Shown here in pieces: positions 34,885 through 44,242 of a stretch of 64,000 nucleotides of DNA (positions are counted from its first letter, which is position 1; each line of letters starts with the position of its first letter). This DNA comes from CAMTVQ01 sp947085255 (GTDB lineage: Bacteria; Bacteroidota; Bacteroidia; Sphingobacteriales; Sphingobacteriaceae). The DNA lies in assembly GCA_947085255.1 (NCBI GenBank), contig CAMTVQ010000001.1:1-64000 (forward strand). Direction: 5' to 3'. Below the pieces are notes generated by a model, which saw only the letters and a program-made list of their open reading frames with translations, did not search any database and had not been told where the DNA came from. Position numbers and translations under genes: made by a program.

Positions 34885-36129
34885 TTAGTTTTTTTCTTGC
34901 AATAATTTATACAACATCATTAGGGCAAATGCAGCTGTGCGTTCAATGTTCTGCTGTCTTTTATCGCCAAAACTATATTTTTTGATATACTGCTGGTGTT
35001 TATTAGCTACCCCAATCCACACGGTGCCCACGGGTTTATCAGTAGTGCCGCCACCAGGGCCTGCAATGCCCGAACATGCAATGGCATAATCGGTACCAAA
35101 GTTATTAAGTGCGCCGGTAAGCATTTCGGCTACAGTTTGCTCACTTACTGCACCGTATTGCTGCAAAGTAGCAGCCGATACGCCCAACATTTTTTCTTTC
35201 ATGGTATAGGAGTAACTTACCACTCCACCTTCAAATGCTTCCGAAGAACCCGGTATAGCTGTAAGTAAATGAGCAATATATCCACCTGTGCAGCTCTCGG
35301 CAGTACTTAGTGTTTTGTGTTGTGCTTTTAGTTTTTCCAACAACACGTGTTCTAAGGGCTCATCTACCTCTGTAATCAGATTTTTGGTAATTAGCGCTTT
35401 TATTTGATCTGCATAGTGCTGTATTTCTTGTTGCAGTATTTCCTTATTAGGTCCAATGCCCGAAAGGCGTAAGCGTACCTGTCCTAATTTTGGTAAATAA
35501 GCTAATTTAATATGCGTGGGTAATGCATCTTCTACTGATTCTATTTGCTTAGCCAAAAACGACTCACCAATACCTGCTGTCAACAATGTTTTGTGCACAA
35601 TTACAGGTAAACTTAATTGTTGGTGTAAGCGGGGTAAAATGCTGGTTTCCATCATGCCCATCATTTCGTGTGGTACACCGGGCATCGAAATATAAATTCG
35701 TTCATCCTGCTCAAACCACATTCCGGGAGCAGTGCCATTGTTGTTTTGTATAGCTTGGCAATTATCGGGTAGTTCGGCTTGTTTTATATTTACATCTAAC
35801 AGCGGGCGATTAAGGCGTGCAAATATCTCTTCTACATTAGCCAGTGCTGCAGCGTTTACTACCAGTTTAGCACCAAAATAGGTGCAAAGGGTATGTTTGG
35901 TAATGTCATCTTTAGTAGGTCCTAAACCACCTGTTATTAAAATAATATCTGCTCTTTGGCTTGCTTCTTTTAGCGCAGCCAATATATGCAACTGATTATC
36001 GGATACGGAGGTAATTTGCTTTACGCTAATACCAATTTCGTTCAGTTTTTTACCCATCCATGCCGAATTGGTGTCTACAATCTGACCAATTAGAATTTCA
36101 TCGCCTATGGTAATAATTTCTGCTAACAT
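34885..36129 (-). CDS. cinA: CinA family protein (competence/damage-inducible; nicotinamide-nucleotide amidase type)
   Basis: 414 residues from ATG 36129 (MLAEIITIGDEILIGQIVDTN in parts); a reading seven codons longer is possible but not family-like. The N-terminal MoaB/COG1058 domain (about 1-170) has GDEILIGQ, ITGGLGPTKDDIT and the PGVPHEM segment. The C-terminal CinA amidase domain (about 255-410) has TAESCTGGYIAHLLTAIPGSS, VSYSYTMKEKMLGV and AIACSGIAGPGGGTTDKPVGTVWIG in parts. CinA-type proteins recycle NMN and hydrolyse ADP-ribose-type compounds. It is alone on its strand. Confidence 0.96.
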   Translation of the reverse strand: MLAEIITIGDEILIGQIVDTNSAWMGKKLNEIGISVKQITSVSDNQLHILAALKEASQRADIILITGGLGPTKDDITKHTLCTYFGAKLVVNAAALANVEEIFARLNRPLLDVNIKQAELPDNCQAIQNNNGTAPGMWFEQDERIYISMPGVPHEMMGMMETSILPRLHQQLSLPVIVHKTLLTAGIGESFLAKQIESVEDALPTHIKLAYLPKLGQVRLRLSGIGPNKEILQQEIQHYADQIKALITKNLITEVDEPLEHVLLEKLKAQHKTLSTAESCTGGYIAHLLTAIPGSSEAFEGGVVSYSYTMKEKMLGVSAATLQQYGAVSEQTVAEMLTGALNNFGTDYAIACSGIAGPGGGTTDKPVGTVWIGVANKHQQYIKKYSFGDKRQQNIERTAAFALMMLYKLLQEKN

Positions 36130-36304
36130 ATATACGCCCTTTGTGTGCAAGTATAGTACAATATGGATTAAACTTTTTTTGTTTTAACAAGTCTTTCAAA
36201 AAAAATGATAAAATTTACACGCATTAAACGAGCTTTTTTTAATCCTAAAGTATGATGATTCATACAGCGAATTGCATCTGACACTAAAAACAAAATATAA
36301 ACTG

Positions 36305-37036
36305 ATGAAAAAAATCCTAATTCTGCTAATAGCTGCCAGTATTGCAAGTTGCTCTATCGCGCAAATAGATTTAGATAAAATAAAGAAGCAAGGCGAAAAG
36401 GTATTGAAAGATGCTACTAAAGGTACAGCATTGAGCAACGACGAAGTAGTAAGAGGTTTGCGTGAAGCGCTGAATATTGGTAGTACTAATGCCTCTAATT
36501 TAGGATCAAAGGTAGATGCCTACTATAAAAACACACAGTTATTTATTCCTTTTCCGGCTGAAGCCCAAAAGGTAGCCACCAAATTACGCGAAATAGGATT
36601 GGGTAAAAAGGTAGATCAATTTGTGCTTACACTTAATCGTGCTGCCGAAGAAGCCGCAAAAGAAGCTGCCCCTATTTTTTTAACCGCTGTAAAAGGTATG
36701 ACCATTACCGATGGCATAAATATTGTAAAGGGAGCAGATAATGCAGCGACTACCTATTTGCAGAAAAATACGAATGAGCCACTAAAGATTCAGTTTAAAC
36801 CAGTAATAACACGGGCTTTGGCAAAAACAAACGCCACCAAATATTGGAGCGAATTGATTACTACCTACAATAAAGTACCAGGGGTAACTAAAATGAATCC
36901 TGATTTGGCTGGATATACTACCCAACGTGCAATAAATGGCTTGTTTGTGTTGATATCAGCTGAAGAACTTAAAATACGTAAAGATCCTGCTGCACGTGTT
37001 ACAGATATATTGAAGAAAGTTTTTGGTAACGGTTAA
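36305..37036 (+). CDS. DUF4197 domain-containing secreted protein
   Basis: 243 residues from ATG 36305 (MKKILILLIAASIASCSIAQ). The hydrophobic signal contains a Cys that could be a lipidation site. The remainder is alpha-helical and matches DUF4197, with NDEVVRGLREALNIGSTNAS, KKVDQFVLTLNRAAEEAAKEAAPIF and YWSELITTYNKVP. Function is unknown for the family. The ATG was chosen over a TTG 33 nt upstream because it gives a normal signal peptide. The next gene begins 6 nt downstream and is probably cotranscribed. Confidence 0.88.
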   Translation: MKKILILLIAASIASCSIAQIDLDKIKKQGEKVLKDATKGTALSNDEVVRGLREALNIGSTNASNLGSKVDAYYKNTQLFIPFPAEAQKVATKLREIGLGKKVDQFVLTLNRAAEEAAKEAAPIFLTAVKGMTITDGINIVKGADNAATTYLQKNTNEPLKIQFKPVITRALAKTNATKYWSELITTYNKVPGVTKMNPDLAGYTTQRAINGLFVLISAEELKIRKDPAARVTDILKKVFGNG

Positions 37037-37042
37037 ATAACG

Positions 37043-37579
37043 ATGATGTATAAATTAATAGTTTTTCTTTTTCTTACCCCTTTGCTGAGTGTTGCACAAA
37101 GTCAGCAAACAGTAACTCCTGTTTATTTTAATAGTAACAACTTGATTAATGAAGGAGATAGCGTGAGTATTTATTGCGATGACTGCAATCAGTTGTCTGC
37201 CGATGTATTAGCAAAATTTAGTTATTATGCTAACATACAAGGTACTCGACCAGCGTTCGAAAAGATTTTACCAGTTACCATTGAGCCTAAGGATACGGTA
37301 GGTATGGATACGGCTGCCAACTTGAAAGAATTGGTAACGGGCTATGTATTTATAAATGCGCAGGGCATGGTTACTAAGGCAATGGCAGTGGGCAGTAATG
37401 CAGCATCGCGTTTGCTGTTTATTGCTAATGTGGCGTTGCCATATAAATATGAAATTTCAACGAACTTACGACAAATACGTGTGCGCAGGCTACAAAAAAT
37501 ATTGAAAGAGCGCTATGTACGTCTTAATGGCGTGGTAGAGCACCAGTTTTTTTGGGATGATTATAAGGAAGAAGAATAG
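37043..37579 (+). CDS. Secreted protein of unknown function
   Basis: 178 residues with a signal peptide (LIVFLFLTPLLSVAQ). It has a C-D-D-C pair (YCDDCNQ, about residue 45) and a positively charged LRQIRVRRLQKILKERY segment near the C-terminus. I do not recognise the family. It follows the DUF4197 gene by 6 nt and ends inside a strong terminator hairpin, so the two form a closed pair. A second in-frame ATG (37046) is equally possible as start. Confidence 0.75.
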   Translation: MMYKLIVFLFLTPLLSVAQSQQTVTPVYFNSNNLINEGDSVSIYCDDCNQLSADVLAKFSYYANIQGTRPAFEKILPVTIEPKDTVGMDTAANLKELVTGYVFINAQGMVTKAMAVGSNAASRLLFIANVALPYKYEISTNLRQIRVRRLQKILKERYVRLNGVVEHQFFWDDYKEEE

Positions 37580-37599
37580 AACTATTCTTCTTCCTTATA
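37562..37599. terminator. 18-bp hairpin terminator overlapping a stop codon (bidirectional)
   Basis: Perfect inverted repeat with 18-nt arms (37562-37579 and 37582-37599) around an AA loop. The left arm includes the last codons and TAG of the upstream gene. It separates the convergent secreted protein (+) and TPR (-) genes. Confidence 0.85.
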
Positions 37600-37606
37600 G
37601 CAATTT

Positions 37607-38359
37607 TTATAAACTCGCTAATAGTTTTTTGCAATCATTTACTCTAAATGGATCTTCTGGCACTTGCATAGGCAGTGTAATGGCTTTTTGAAGTAAAGCT
37701 TTTGCCTTATCGTCTTTGTCCATATACTCATAGTTTACAGCAGCATCGTAGTGATACAATATGTAATTTGGGCGTAGCTCCATAGCTTTATCAAAGTACT
37801 TTTCGGCATTTTCAAAACTACAGCCTTCGGGTACGCCACCATACAAGCTTTTGGCTGCCATTATTTTTATCGACGACATATTGGCAATTTCTCTATTCAA
37901 TCTGCCTAAAATATGGTACGCTCCAGCATGTTTTGGATTCAATTGTATGGTACGCTCCGCCTCCGATTTTATCAATTTAGCATTCTTTAATTTTTCTTCA
38001 CTGCCGCTAATTAAACTCAGTTTACCTAAAGCAACAGCGTAAACAAAGTGCGCTTCGTCTTCTTTGTCATTCGCTTTTATAGCACGTTGTGCATACTCTC
38101 GTGCCTTTTCAAAATACGTTTTTTTGCCAGCAATCTCCTTCTGTTTTTCACCTAATTGCGAGAGCATAAAACTAGCGTTGTGCAGTGCTTCAACATTAGC
38201 ACCATCTTTGGTAATAGCGGCTTCAAACTTATCTAAAGCGTCTTTTTGTTTAAACTGGCTAACCAATTTTTTTCCTTCGGCAACTAATTCGTTTGCTGTT
38301 TGTGCAAAGGTGCTACTTGCCAATACCAGCAATGTTGCAATAAATAGTATTTTTTTCAT
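37607..38359 (-). CDS. Exported tetratricopeptide-repeat protein
   Basis: 250 residues from ATG 38359 (MKKILFIATLLVLASSTFAQ), chosen because this start gives a clean signal peptide; a reading 16 codons longer adds an unlikely extension. The rest is TPR-like helical pairs: ALDKFEAAITKDGANVEALHNAS, YFEKAREYAQRAIKANDKEDEAHF, AERTIQLNPKHAGAYHILGRL, AEKYFDKAMELRPNYILYHYD. A periplasmic scaffolding role is inferred. Divergent from dprA with 42 nt between starts. Confidence 0.88.
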   Translation of the reverse strand: MKKILFIATLLVLASSTFAQTANELVAEGKKLVSQFKQKDALDKFEAAITKDGANVEALHNASFMLSQLGEKQKEIAGKKTYFEKAREYAQRAIKANDKEDEAHFVYAVALGKLSLISGSEEKLKNAKLIKSEAERTIQLNPKHAGAYHILGRLNREIANMSSIKIMAAKSLYGGVPEGCSFENAEKYFDKAMELRPNYILYHYDAAVNYEYMDKDDKAKALLQKAITLPMQVPEDPFRVNDCKKLLASL

Positions 38360-38389
38360 GTGATAATAATTTGTTTTAAAGATAAAATT

Positions 38390-38397
38390 TAGATTTG
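38390..38397 (+). promoter_or_regulatory. -7 promoter element (TAGATTTG) 4 nt before dprA ATG
   Basis: Exact TAnnTTTG match; only AAGT separates it from the ATG. It implies a leaderless dprA mRNA. Confidence 0.6.
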
Positions 38398-38401
38398 AAG
38401 T

Positions 38402-39508
38402 ATGCAATCTACCGATTCATTACATTACCAAATAGCACTTACGCTTATTCCGGGTGTAGGTGATGTATTAGCGAAAAATCTATTGAGTTATTGTGGTAAT
38501 GCCGAAATGGTATTTACCTCATCAAAGGTAACGTTACTTAAAATTCCGGGTGTAGGTACTGCTGTTGCAACAGCTATTTTAGCATCTAAAGACGTATTTA
38601 AACGTGCAGAGGAAGAACTACAATTCATCGAAAAATATGCCATCACGCCTTTGTTTTTTACCGACGAGCAATATCCCAAACGCTTAAAAGCCTGCGTAGA
38701 TGCGCCAGTATTATTATACTACAAAGGGGCTGCTAATCTTAATAATCAGCGGGTAATTAGTATTGTGGGCACACGTAGTATTACCGAGTATGGCAAGCAG
38801 GCATGTGCAATGTTGATGGAAGAATTTAAACAATTTAATCCATTGGTAATAAGTGGACTGGCTTATGGTGTTGATGTGCAAGCGCACAAAGAATGCTTGA
38901 AACATAATGTAGCTACAGTAGGTGTTTTGGCGCATGGCTTAGATCGCATTTACCCAGCAGCTCATCGGCAAACAGCCGAAAAAATGCTCGAAAACGGAGG
39001 ATTACTCACCGATTTTATGAGTAAAACGAATCCAGATAGAGAGAATTTTCCGAAACGGAACCGCATTATTGCTGGCTTAAGCGATGCAACTATTGTGGTA
39101 GAAGCCGCCGATACGGGTGGTGCCATTATTACTGCTTTTATTGCCAATAGCTATAATCGGGATGTGTTTGCTGTGCCTGGGCGAATTACGGATAAATACT
39201 CAGAAGGATGTAATCACTTAATTAGTACCAACCGTGCGGCAATTATTTATTCGGGGGCTGATGTTGCGAAAAGTTTAGGGTGGAGCGCACCAGAAAGTAA
39301 AGGCTTTGTACAAACAAAACTGCTAATAGATTTACTGCCCGAAGAGCAGTTAATTGTAAATCTGTTGAAAGAACATACAGCATTGCCCATTGATGAAATA
39401 ATGGTAAAATCAGATAAAACAATGAGTGTATTGGCGGTCAACTTACTAAATTTGGAGCTGAAAGGAATCGTTGCTTCGTTGCCTGGCAAAATGTATCAAT
39501 TGATATAA
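38402..39508 (+). CDS. dprA: DNA-processing protein DprA
   Basis: 368 residues. Loads RecA onto incoming single-stranded DNA in natural transformation. It has an N-terminal helix-hairpin-helix/SAM-like region (LTLIPGVGDVLAKNLL, LKIPGVGTAVATAIL), the Rossmann DprA core with ISIVGTRSITEYGKQ, VISGLAYGVDVQAHKE, FPKRNRIIAGLSDATIVVEA and GRITDKYSEGCNHLI, and a C-terminal winged-helix-like part (about 310-368). Directly followed, 3 nt later, by the alkaline phosphatase gene. It is read from a box positioned 4 nt upstream. Confidence 0.96.
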   Translation: MQSTDSLHYQIALTLIPGVGDVLAKNLLSYCGNAEMVFTSSKVTLLKIPGVGTAVATAILASKDVFKRAEEELQFIEKYAITPLFFTDEQYPKRLKACVDAPVLLYYKGAANLNNQRVISIVGTRSITEYGKQACAMLMEEFKQFNPLVISGLAYGVDVQAHKECLKHNVATVGVLAHGLDRIYPAAHRQTAEKMLENGGLLTDFMSKTNPDRENFPKRNRIIAGLSDATIVVEAADTGGAIITAFIANSYNRDVFAVPGRITDKYSEGCNHLISTNRAAIIYSGADVAKSLGWSAPESKGFVQTKLLIDLLPEEQLIVNLLKEHTALPIDEIMVKSDKTMSVLAVNLLNLELKGIVASLPGKMYQLI

Positions 39509-39511
39509 AAC

Positions 39512-40594
39512 ATGAGACATAAATTAACTCTTACTATCAGTTTAGCAGCATTTGTACTGTTAACCACTTCTTTTGTACCTAAGCCAGAAATGCCTGCTAG
39601 ACCAACCAACATTATACTAATGATTGGTGATGGTATGGGCCTTACGCAAATTAGCTACGGCATTATGGAAGCTACAGAACGCATGAATTTTGAGCGATTT
39701 AAGGTAATTGGTCTGAGTAAAACAGCGGCTTCGGATAGTAAAGTAACTGATTCTGCAGCAGGAGCAACAGCTTTTGCATGTGGTAAAAAAACATACAATG
39801 GCGCTATTGGTGTTGATGATAATAAGCTGCCATTGAAAACTATTTTAGAGTATGCCGAAGAACATGGTTTATCAACAGGATTAGTGGCTACTTCTGCCAT
39901 TACACACGCTACACCAGCTTGTTTTATTTCACATCAGCCCGATAGAAATTTGTATGAAAATATTGCTGCAGATTTCTTAAAAACAGATATTGATGTATTT
40001 ATTGGTGGAGGATTGGCGCATTTTACCAAGCGTGCAGATAGTACCGACTTAACCAAAAAGTTAAAGAGCAAAGGCTATACCGTAATTACTGCTGTGGATG
40101 AATTAGTAGATACTAAAGCTACCAAGATTGCGGCGTTATTGGCGCCCAATCATTTACCAGTAATGCCCGATAGGGGAGACTTTTTACCACTGGCTTCGCA
40201 AAAAGCAGTAACGGTGCTTAGCAAAAATGCGAAAGGATTTTTTCTAATGATAGAAGGCTCGCAAATAGATTTTGGCGGACATGATAATGACGCTAATTAC
40301 ATCAAAAATGAATTGGTAGATTTTGACAAAGCAATTGGCGAAGTGCTCGATTTTGCTCAAAAGCAAGGCAATACCTTAGTAATTGTAACCGCCGACCATG
40401 AAACAGGTGGTTTTGGACTAAATGGGACTCCGCAATCTTATAAAGCAACAGGATTTGCACCTTCTTTTACAACTAAAGACCACACAGGAACAATGGTGCC
40501 TGTATTTGCTTTTGGTCCAGGTGCCGAGCAGTTTGCTGGTATTTATGAAAACACGGCTATTTTTGATAAGATGAAAACCTTATTCGGATTTTAG
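39512..40594 (+). CDS. Secreted alkaline phosphatase (PhoA family)
   Basis: 360 residues with a signal peptide (LTISLAAFVLLTTSF). Metal and nucleophile motifs: IILMIGDGMG (Asp ligand), VTDSAAGATAFACG with the catalytic Ser, HATPACFISHQPDR, IEGSQIDFGGHDND and VTADHETGGFG. It hydrolyses phosphomonoesters in the periplasm or outside. It is shorter than E. coli PhoA (about 450) but within the Bacteroidota range. It sits 3 nt after dprA, an unlikely functional pairing, and its stop overlaps the stop of sixA on the other strand. Confidence 0.95.
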   Translation: MRHKLTLTISLAAFVLLTTSFVPKPEMPARPTNIILMIGDGMGLTQISYGIMEATERMNFERFKVIGLSKTAASDSKVTDSAAGATAFACGKKTYNGAIGVDDNKLPLKTILEYAEEHGLSTGLVATSAITHATPACFISHQPDRNLYENIAADFLKTDIDVFIGGGLAHFTKRADSTDLTKKLKSKGYTVITAVDELVDTKATKIAALLAPNHLPVMPDRGDFLPLASQKAVTVLSKNAKGFFLMIEGSQIDFGGHDNDANYIKNELVDFDKAIGEVLDFAQKQGNTLVIVTADHETGGFGLNGTPQSYKATGFAPSFTTKDHTGTMVPVFAFGPGAEQFAGIYENTAIFDKMKTLFGF

Positions 40595-41100
40595 TACTCG
40601 GGGTTTTTCGGATAATCTAACGTCAGTTTGCCGGTATGTTTGCGAATATCACTCCACTTTTCGAGCGCAGTAAAATTAAGTTGTGCAATACCACAAGTAG
40701 GTAAGCTCTCTATCTCCGTGTCGCTTAATAGTTGTGCTAAGTTTTCAAAACCAGGATTATGCCCAAAAAGAAAAATACAATGTTTTTCGTTAGGAAAAAC
40801 ACGAATAATACTTAGTAGCGTATCTGCCCATGCTTCGTAAATTCCTTCTTCATAGTACACATTGTGTATTAGATACGCTAAAATATCGGCAAAAATCAAG
40901 GCAGTAGTTTTAGCACGATTGGCAGGACTTGTTACCATATAATCGGCTACAATACCCTTTGCTTTTAATCGTGCAGCCATATCAGCAGCATCGTTTAATC
41001 CTCTTTTTGCCAACGGACGCTCAAAATCGGTACCACCAGCAATTTCTTTCTCTGCCTTTGCATGCCTCACTAAAAAAAGTGTTTTGGATGTTGTTTTCAT
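40591..41100 (-). CDS. SixA-type histidine phosphatase family protein
   Basis: 169 residues. The RHG-type motif LVRHAKAEKE contains the phospho-acceptor His. Conserved segments are DFERPLAKRGLNDA, YMVTSPANRAKTTALIF, YEEGIYEA and FLFGHNPGFENLAQLL, where the second His lies. SixA dephosphorylates the Hpt domain of phosphorelay kinases in E. coli; in Bacteroidota the target is unknown. It is the last gene of the polX-GT9-ridA-sixA operon. Confidence 0.92.
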   Translation of the reverse strand: MKTTSKTLFLVRHAKAEKEIAGGTDFERPLAKRGLNDAADMAARLKAKGIVADYMVTSPANRAKTTALIFADILAYLIHNVYYEEGIYEAWADTLLSIIRVFPNEKHCIFLFGHNPGFENLAQLLSDTEIESLPTCGIAQLNFTALEKWSDIRKHTGKLTLDYPKNPEY

Positions 41101-41109
41101 TTTGAGGTA

Positions 41110-41493
41110 TTAGCTAAGTATTGCCGTAGCTTCTATTTCTACCAGCATATCTGGATTGATAAGTGCGCTTACCTCTACCATAGCCGTAGTTGGTTTAATG
41201 GTGCCAAAAACCTCTCCATGTGCTTTGCCTACTTCTTCCCAACGACTAATATCAGTTACGTAAATACGTGTACGTACCACATCATGGAGCGATGCCCCTG
41301 CCTGCTGTAGTGCCTTCTCGATTGTAGCTAAGATGGTTTTAGTTTGCAGGTAAGGGTCGTTTTTACCTACTATTTCTCCATCAATACTGGCTGTAGTGCC
41401 CGATACTTCTATAATATTACCAATGCGTACTGCACGCGAGTAGCCTACAATGTCTTCCCAAACGGCTCCTGATAAAATGTTTTTTCTGCTCAT
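41110..41493 (-). CDS. RidA/YjgF family protein
   Basis: 127 residues; a trimeric enamine/imine deaminase family. Family features are [55 protein letters not shown] in parts (the RxY region with the conserved Arg), and a C-terminal [20 protein letters not shown]. It overlaps the upstream GT9 gene by 4 nt (ATGA), so translation is coupled. The cause of the association with a heptosyltransferase is unclear. Confidence 0.94.
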   Translation of the reverse strand: MSRKNILSGAVWEDIVGYSRAVRIGNIIEVSGTTASIDGEIVGKNDPYLQTKTILATIEKALQQAGASLHDVVRTRIYVTDISRWEEVGKAHGEVFGTIKPTTAMVEVSALINPDMLVEIEATAILS

Positions 41494-42485
41494 ATTAAAT
41501 TGCTTATGGCTGTTTCGTTTATGTATTTACTTATTGTGGTTAAATCTTGGTATTGCATGCATTTGAAATGTTGTTTTGGACATTTGGAGTAACCTATTTT
41601 GCTGCAAGGACGGCAGGATAATCCGGTTACTTGTAGCATTGTGCTTTTACTCACTTTGTATGGATACATGCCAAATTCAGGTACGGTATTACCCCATACC
41701 GAAATAATTTCTTTATCGAAGGCAGCGGCTATATGCATCAATCCAGTATCATGTGTAATTACTTTTAGTGCTTTTTGCAATACTGATGCCGATTGGTTAA
41801 GGTTCAACAATCCGCAAGCACTATATACTTTCTGACCGACTGCGGCTGCTATGGCATTTCCTTGTTTGATGTCTTCTTTGCCACCCAGCAGCACAATGGG
41901 GTGTTGCAATTGTATACAAAGGTCAATAAGTTTATCAAGTGGTAGTTTTTTGGTTGCATGCTGTGCACCAATTGCTATAGCTATATAGCCTTGTTGGTGG
42001 CTTGCTGGTAATGTATGAGGGGCAATTTGATCTGCTGTAGGTATAAAATAGTCCAAACCTTTACCATCGCTATGCACGCCTAAGGGTTTGGCAGCAGCTA
42101 AATACCTATCTACTATATGTACAGGCGGCAAAAAGTTGCGTTTAAGATTTACCAATATCCATTTCTGCCAATTCAATTTATCAAAAGAAGCACTATTTAC
42201 ACCCAAACGTAGTTTTACCCAAGAGCTGCGCAAGTTGTTGTGCAGGTCCACAATAAAATCAAAATGTTCTTGTCGCAAAAGGGCAATTAATGAACCAATA
42301 TTACCATCCAGCTCCCATACCTTAGTTATATGAGGATTACTTTTTACGATAGTTGCATATTTTTTCTTGGTGAGGTAATGCACTTCGCAATCGGGCAGTT
42401 GTTGTTTAATGCAGCGTATTACTGGTGTGGTAAGTACAATATCACCAATGGAACTGAAGCGGATAATCAGTATTTTTTTCTTCAC
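41490..42485 (-). CDS. Glycosyltransferase family 9 (heptosyltransferase-like)
   Basis: 331 residues. The N-terminal [24 protein letters not shown] is the GT9 signature. It then has [20 protein letters not shown], and the C-terminal donor-binding domain with [53 protein letters not shown]. The enzyme adds heptose or a related sugar to the LPS core. It ends with [20 protein letters not shown], a common Cys-rich insert of the family. The start codon is GTG and shares its G with the polX TAG stop (TAGTG). Confidence 0.93.
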   Translation of the reverse strand: MKKKILIIRFSSIGDIVLTTPVIRCIKQQLPDCEVHYLTKKKYATIVKSNPHITKVWELDGNIGSLIALLRQEHFDFIVDLHNNLRSSWVKLRLGVNSASFDKLNWQKWILVNLKRNFLPPVHIVDRYLAAAKPLGVHSDGKGLDYFIPTADQIAPHTLPASHQQGYIAIAIGAQHATKKLPLDKLIDLCIQLQHPIVLLGGKEDIKQGNAIAAAVGQKVYSACGLLNLNQSASVLQKALKVITHDTGLMHIAAAFDKEIISVWGNTVPEFGMYPYKVSKSTMLQVTGLSCRPCSKIGYSKCPKQHFKCMQYQDLTTISKYINETAISNLI

Positions 42486-44140
42486 TATTTCCCTTTCTTT
42501 TTATCGAAATGAGCGGTTATCTCGGCCAATGAAAGTGCATTGAAACACATTTCTTTGTAGAGTCCTCCTTTGCGTGCTACGCATACACCATAATACATAT
42601 CGTGGTAACCTTCTTTTTTATGCGCATCGGGGTTAATCGACAGCATTACGTCTTTTGATAGTGCATAATCTATCCAGCGCCAATCTAAATCCAAACGGTT
42701 AGGGTTGGCGTTAATTTCTATCACCACACCATTGGCAGCACAGGCATCAATCATTTTTTGATGATCTATAGGATAACCGGCTCTGCCTAATAATAAACGG
42801 CCCGTTGGGTGCCCTAAAATTGTGGTATACGGATTTTCGATGGCACGTAACAAACGGTTCATGGCTTTGTCAATATCCATCTTCAAATTAGAGTGGATAG
42901 AGGCTACGATAAAATCGAATGTTTGCAGTATTTCTGCAGGGTAATCCAAAGAACCATCACCCAAAATATCACTTTCAATACCTTTAAATACTTTGAATGG
43001 GGCTAACTCTGCATTAAGTACATCAATTTCTTTATGTTGCTCCAACACTCTTTCGATAGGTAAGCCTTTGGCATATACCGCTGTTTTGCTATGGTCGGCA
43101 ATGCCTAAATATGCGTAACCCAACTCTTTGCAATACAGTGCCATATCGCGCAGGCTATGTATGCCGTCGCTATACGTGCTGTGGTTGTGCAAAATGCCTT
43201 TTAAATCAGTTACTTCAATTAATACAGGCAACGTATTACTTTTTGCTCTACTGATTTCAGTACTGCCTTCTCGCATTTCAGGTGCGATATATGCCAAGCC
43301 TAAAGATTGGTAAATGGCTTCTTCGCTTGCGAAATTTTGCGTTGTGGTATTTCCTGCCAATTGCACATGCGCATCATTACCAGTAGTGTTGTATAGGTTC
43401 CAATAAAACTGTGCGGTAGTACTAAAGTAAATTTTTATAGGAACAGCACTTTCTGTTTGCCCCAACCAATACGTGTTGGTTTCTTCTTGGGTAGCAATAT
43501 TTAATGCAGCCAATGCAGCAATCAATTTTGGTTTATCGGCATCGGCAACAATCAATTCTATCAGTTCTACAATTTCACATTTTCGGCGCATATCTCCGGT
43601 AATGCTAACCTTACTTGCATATTGCAGCAATAAGGTTTCTAAATCCTGAGCCATTTTTTCTACCGAAGCATATTTGAATTTACCAGTGCTTGCCATGGCA
43701 AACTCTATGCTTTTGAGTATTTCTTCTTGTGTTTTATAGCCGAAACCTTTGGCTTCCACCAAACGATTTTCGTTGCAGGCATAGTACAAATCTGCCACAG
43801 ATTCTATTTCAAGGGCTTTCCAAATAATTTCTACTTTTTTTGGTCCCAAGCCTTTTATACCCAACATGGCTATTACACCTTCGGGGGTTTGTTGTAGTAG
43901 ATCATCCAGTTCTTTAATACTGCCTTGATTGCGTAATTCTAAAATTTTATCGGCTATGCCCTTGCCTATGCCTTCAATCCTTTCCAGTTCATTTGCCGGA
44001 ATATTCATCAAGTCAAGACCTAATTTATCGAGCTTAAATGCAGCATTGGCGTATGATTTTGTTTTAAATGGATTGGCATTGTGCAATTCCATTAATTGAG
44101 CCAATAGTTTAAAATTACGTGCTATGGTTTTAGTATCCAT
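42485..44140 (-). CDS. polX: PolX-like protein: family X polymerase-like domains plus PHP phosphoesterase
   Basis: 551 residues. Helix-hairpin-helix region: ERIEGIGKGIADKI and LGIKGLGPKKVEIIWKAL. The polymerase palm-like region is divergent: the segment GDMRRKCEIVELIELIVA (182-199) aligns with G-S-x-R-R-G...G-D-I-D of active PolX, but the two catalytic Asp are Leu193 and Glu195, and the third site (about 235-240, IKIYFS) also lacks Asp. The C-terminal PHP domain is intact: HNHSTYSDGIHSL (318-330), LGIADHS, GIESDILGDG, VASIHSN, LGHPTGRLL and EINANPNRLDLDWR. So the protein probably keeps the PHP nuclease/phosphoesterase activity but perhaps not polymerase. First gene of the GT9-ridA-sixA operon. 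Confidence 0.9.
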   Translation of the reverse strand: MDTKTIARNFKLLAQLMELHNANPFKTKSYANAAFKLDKLGLDLMNIPANELERIEGIGKGIADKILELRNQGSIKELDDLLQQTPEGVIAMLGIKGLGPKKVEIIWKALEIESVADLYYACNENRLVEAKGFGYKTQEEILKSIEFAMASTGKFKYASVEKMAQDLETLLLQYASKVSITGDMRRKCEIVELIELIVADADKPKLIAALAALNIATQEETNTYWLGQTESAVPIKIYFSTTAQFYWNLYNTTGNDAHVQLAGNTTTQNFASEEAIYQSLGLAYIAPEMREGSTEISRAKSNTLPVLIEVTDLKGILHNHSTYSDGIHSLRDMALYCKELGYAYLGIADHSKTAVYAKGLPIERVLEQHKEIDVLNAELAPFKVFKGIESDILGDGSLDYPAEILQTFDFIVASIHSNLKMDIDKAMNRLLRAIENPYTTILGHPTGRLLLGRAGYPIDHQKMIDACAANGVVIEINANPNRLDLDWRWIDYALSKDVMLSINPDAHKKEGYHDMYYGVCVARKGGLYKEMCFNALSLAEITAHFDKKKGK

Positions 44141-44198
44141 AGGGCTAAAGTAACAAGAAAATAGTTAGTTTTTTACGATGTGGTGAACAGAATAAAAA

Positions 44199-44229
44199 AA
44201 CAAAGGCGGCTAATTTTGCCGCCCTTGTT
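44199..44229 (-). terminator. Intrinsic terminator of the Cys-rich lipoprotein gene
   Basis: On the minus strand the GC-rich stem AACAAGGGCGGC / GCCGCCTTTGTT (one bulged or mismatched base, loop AAAATTA region) is followed by a T7 run. It lies 14 nt past the stop of the gene that starts at 44677. Confidence 0.85.
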
Positions 44230-44242
44230 TAGTATTTGTAAA

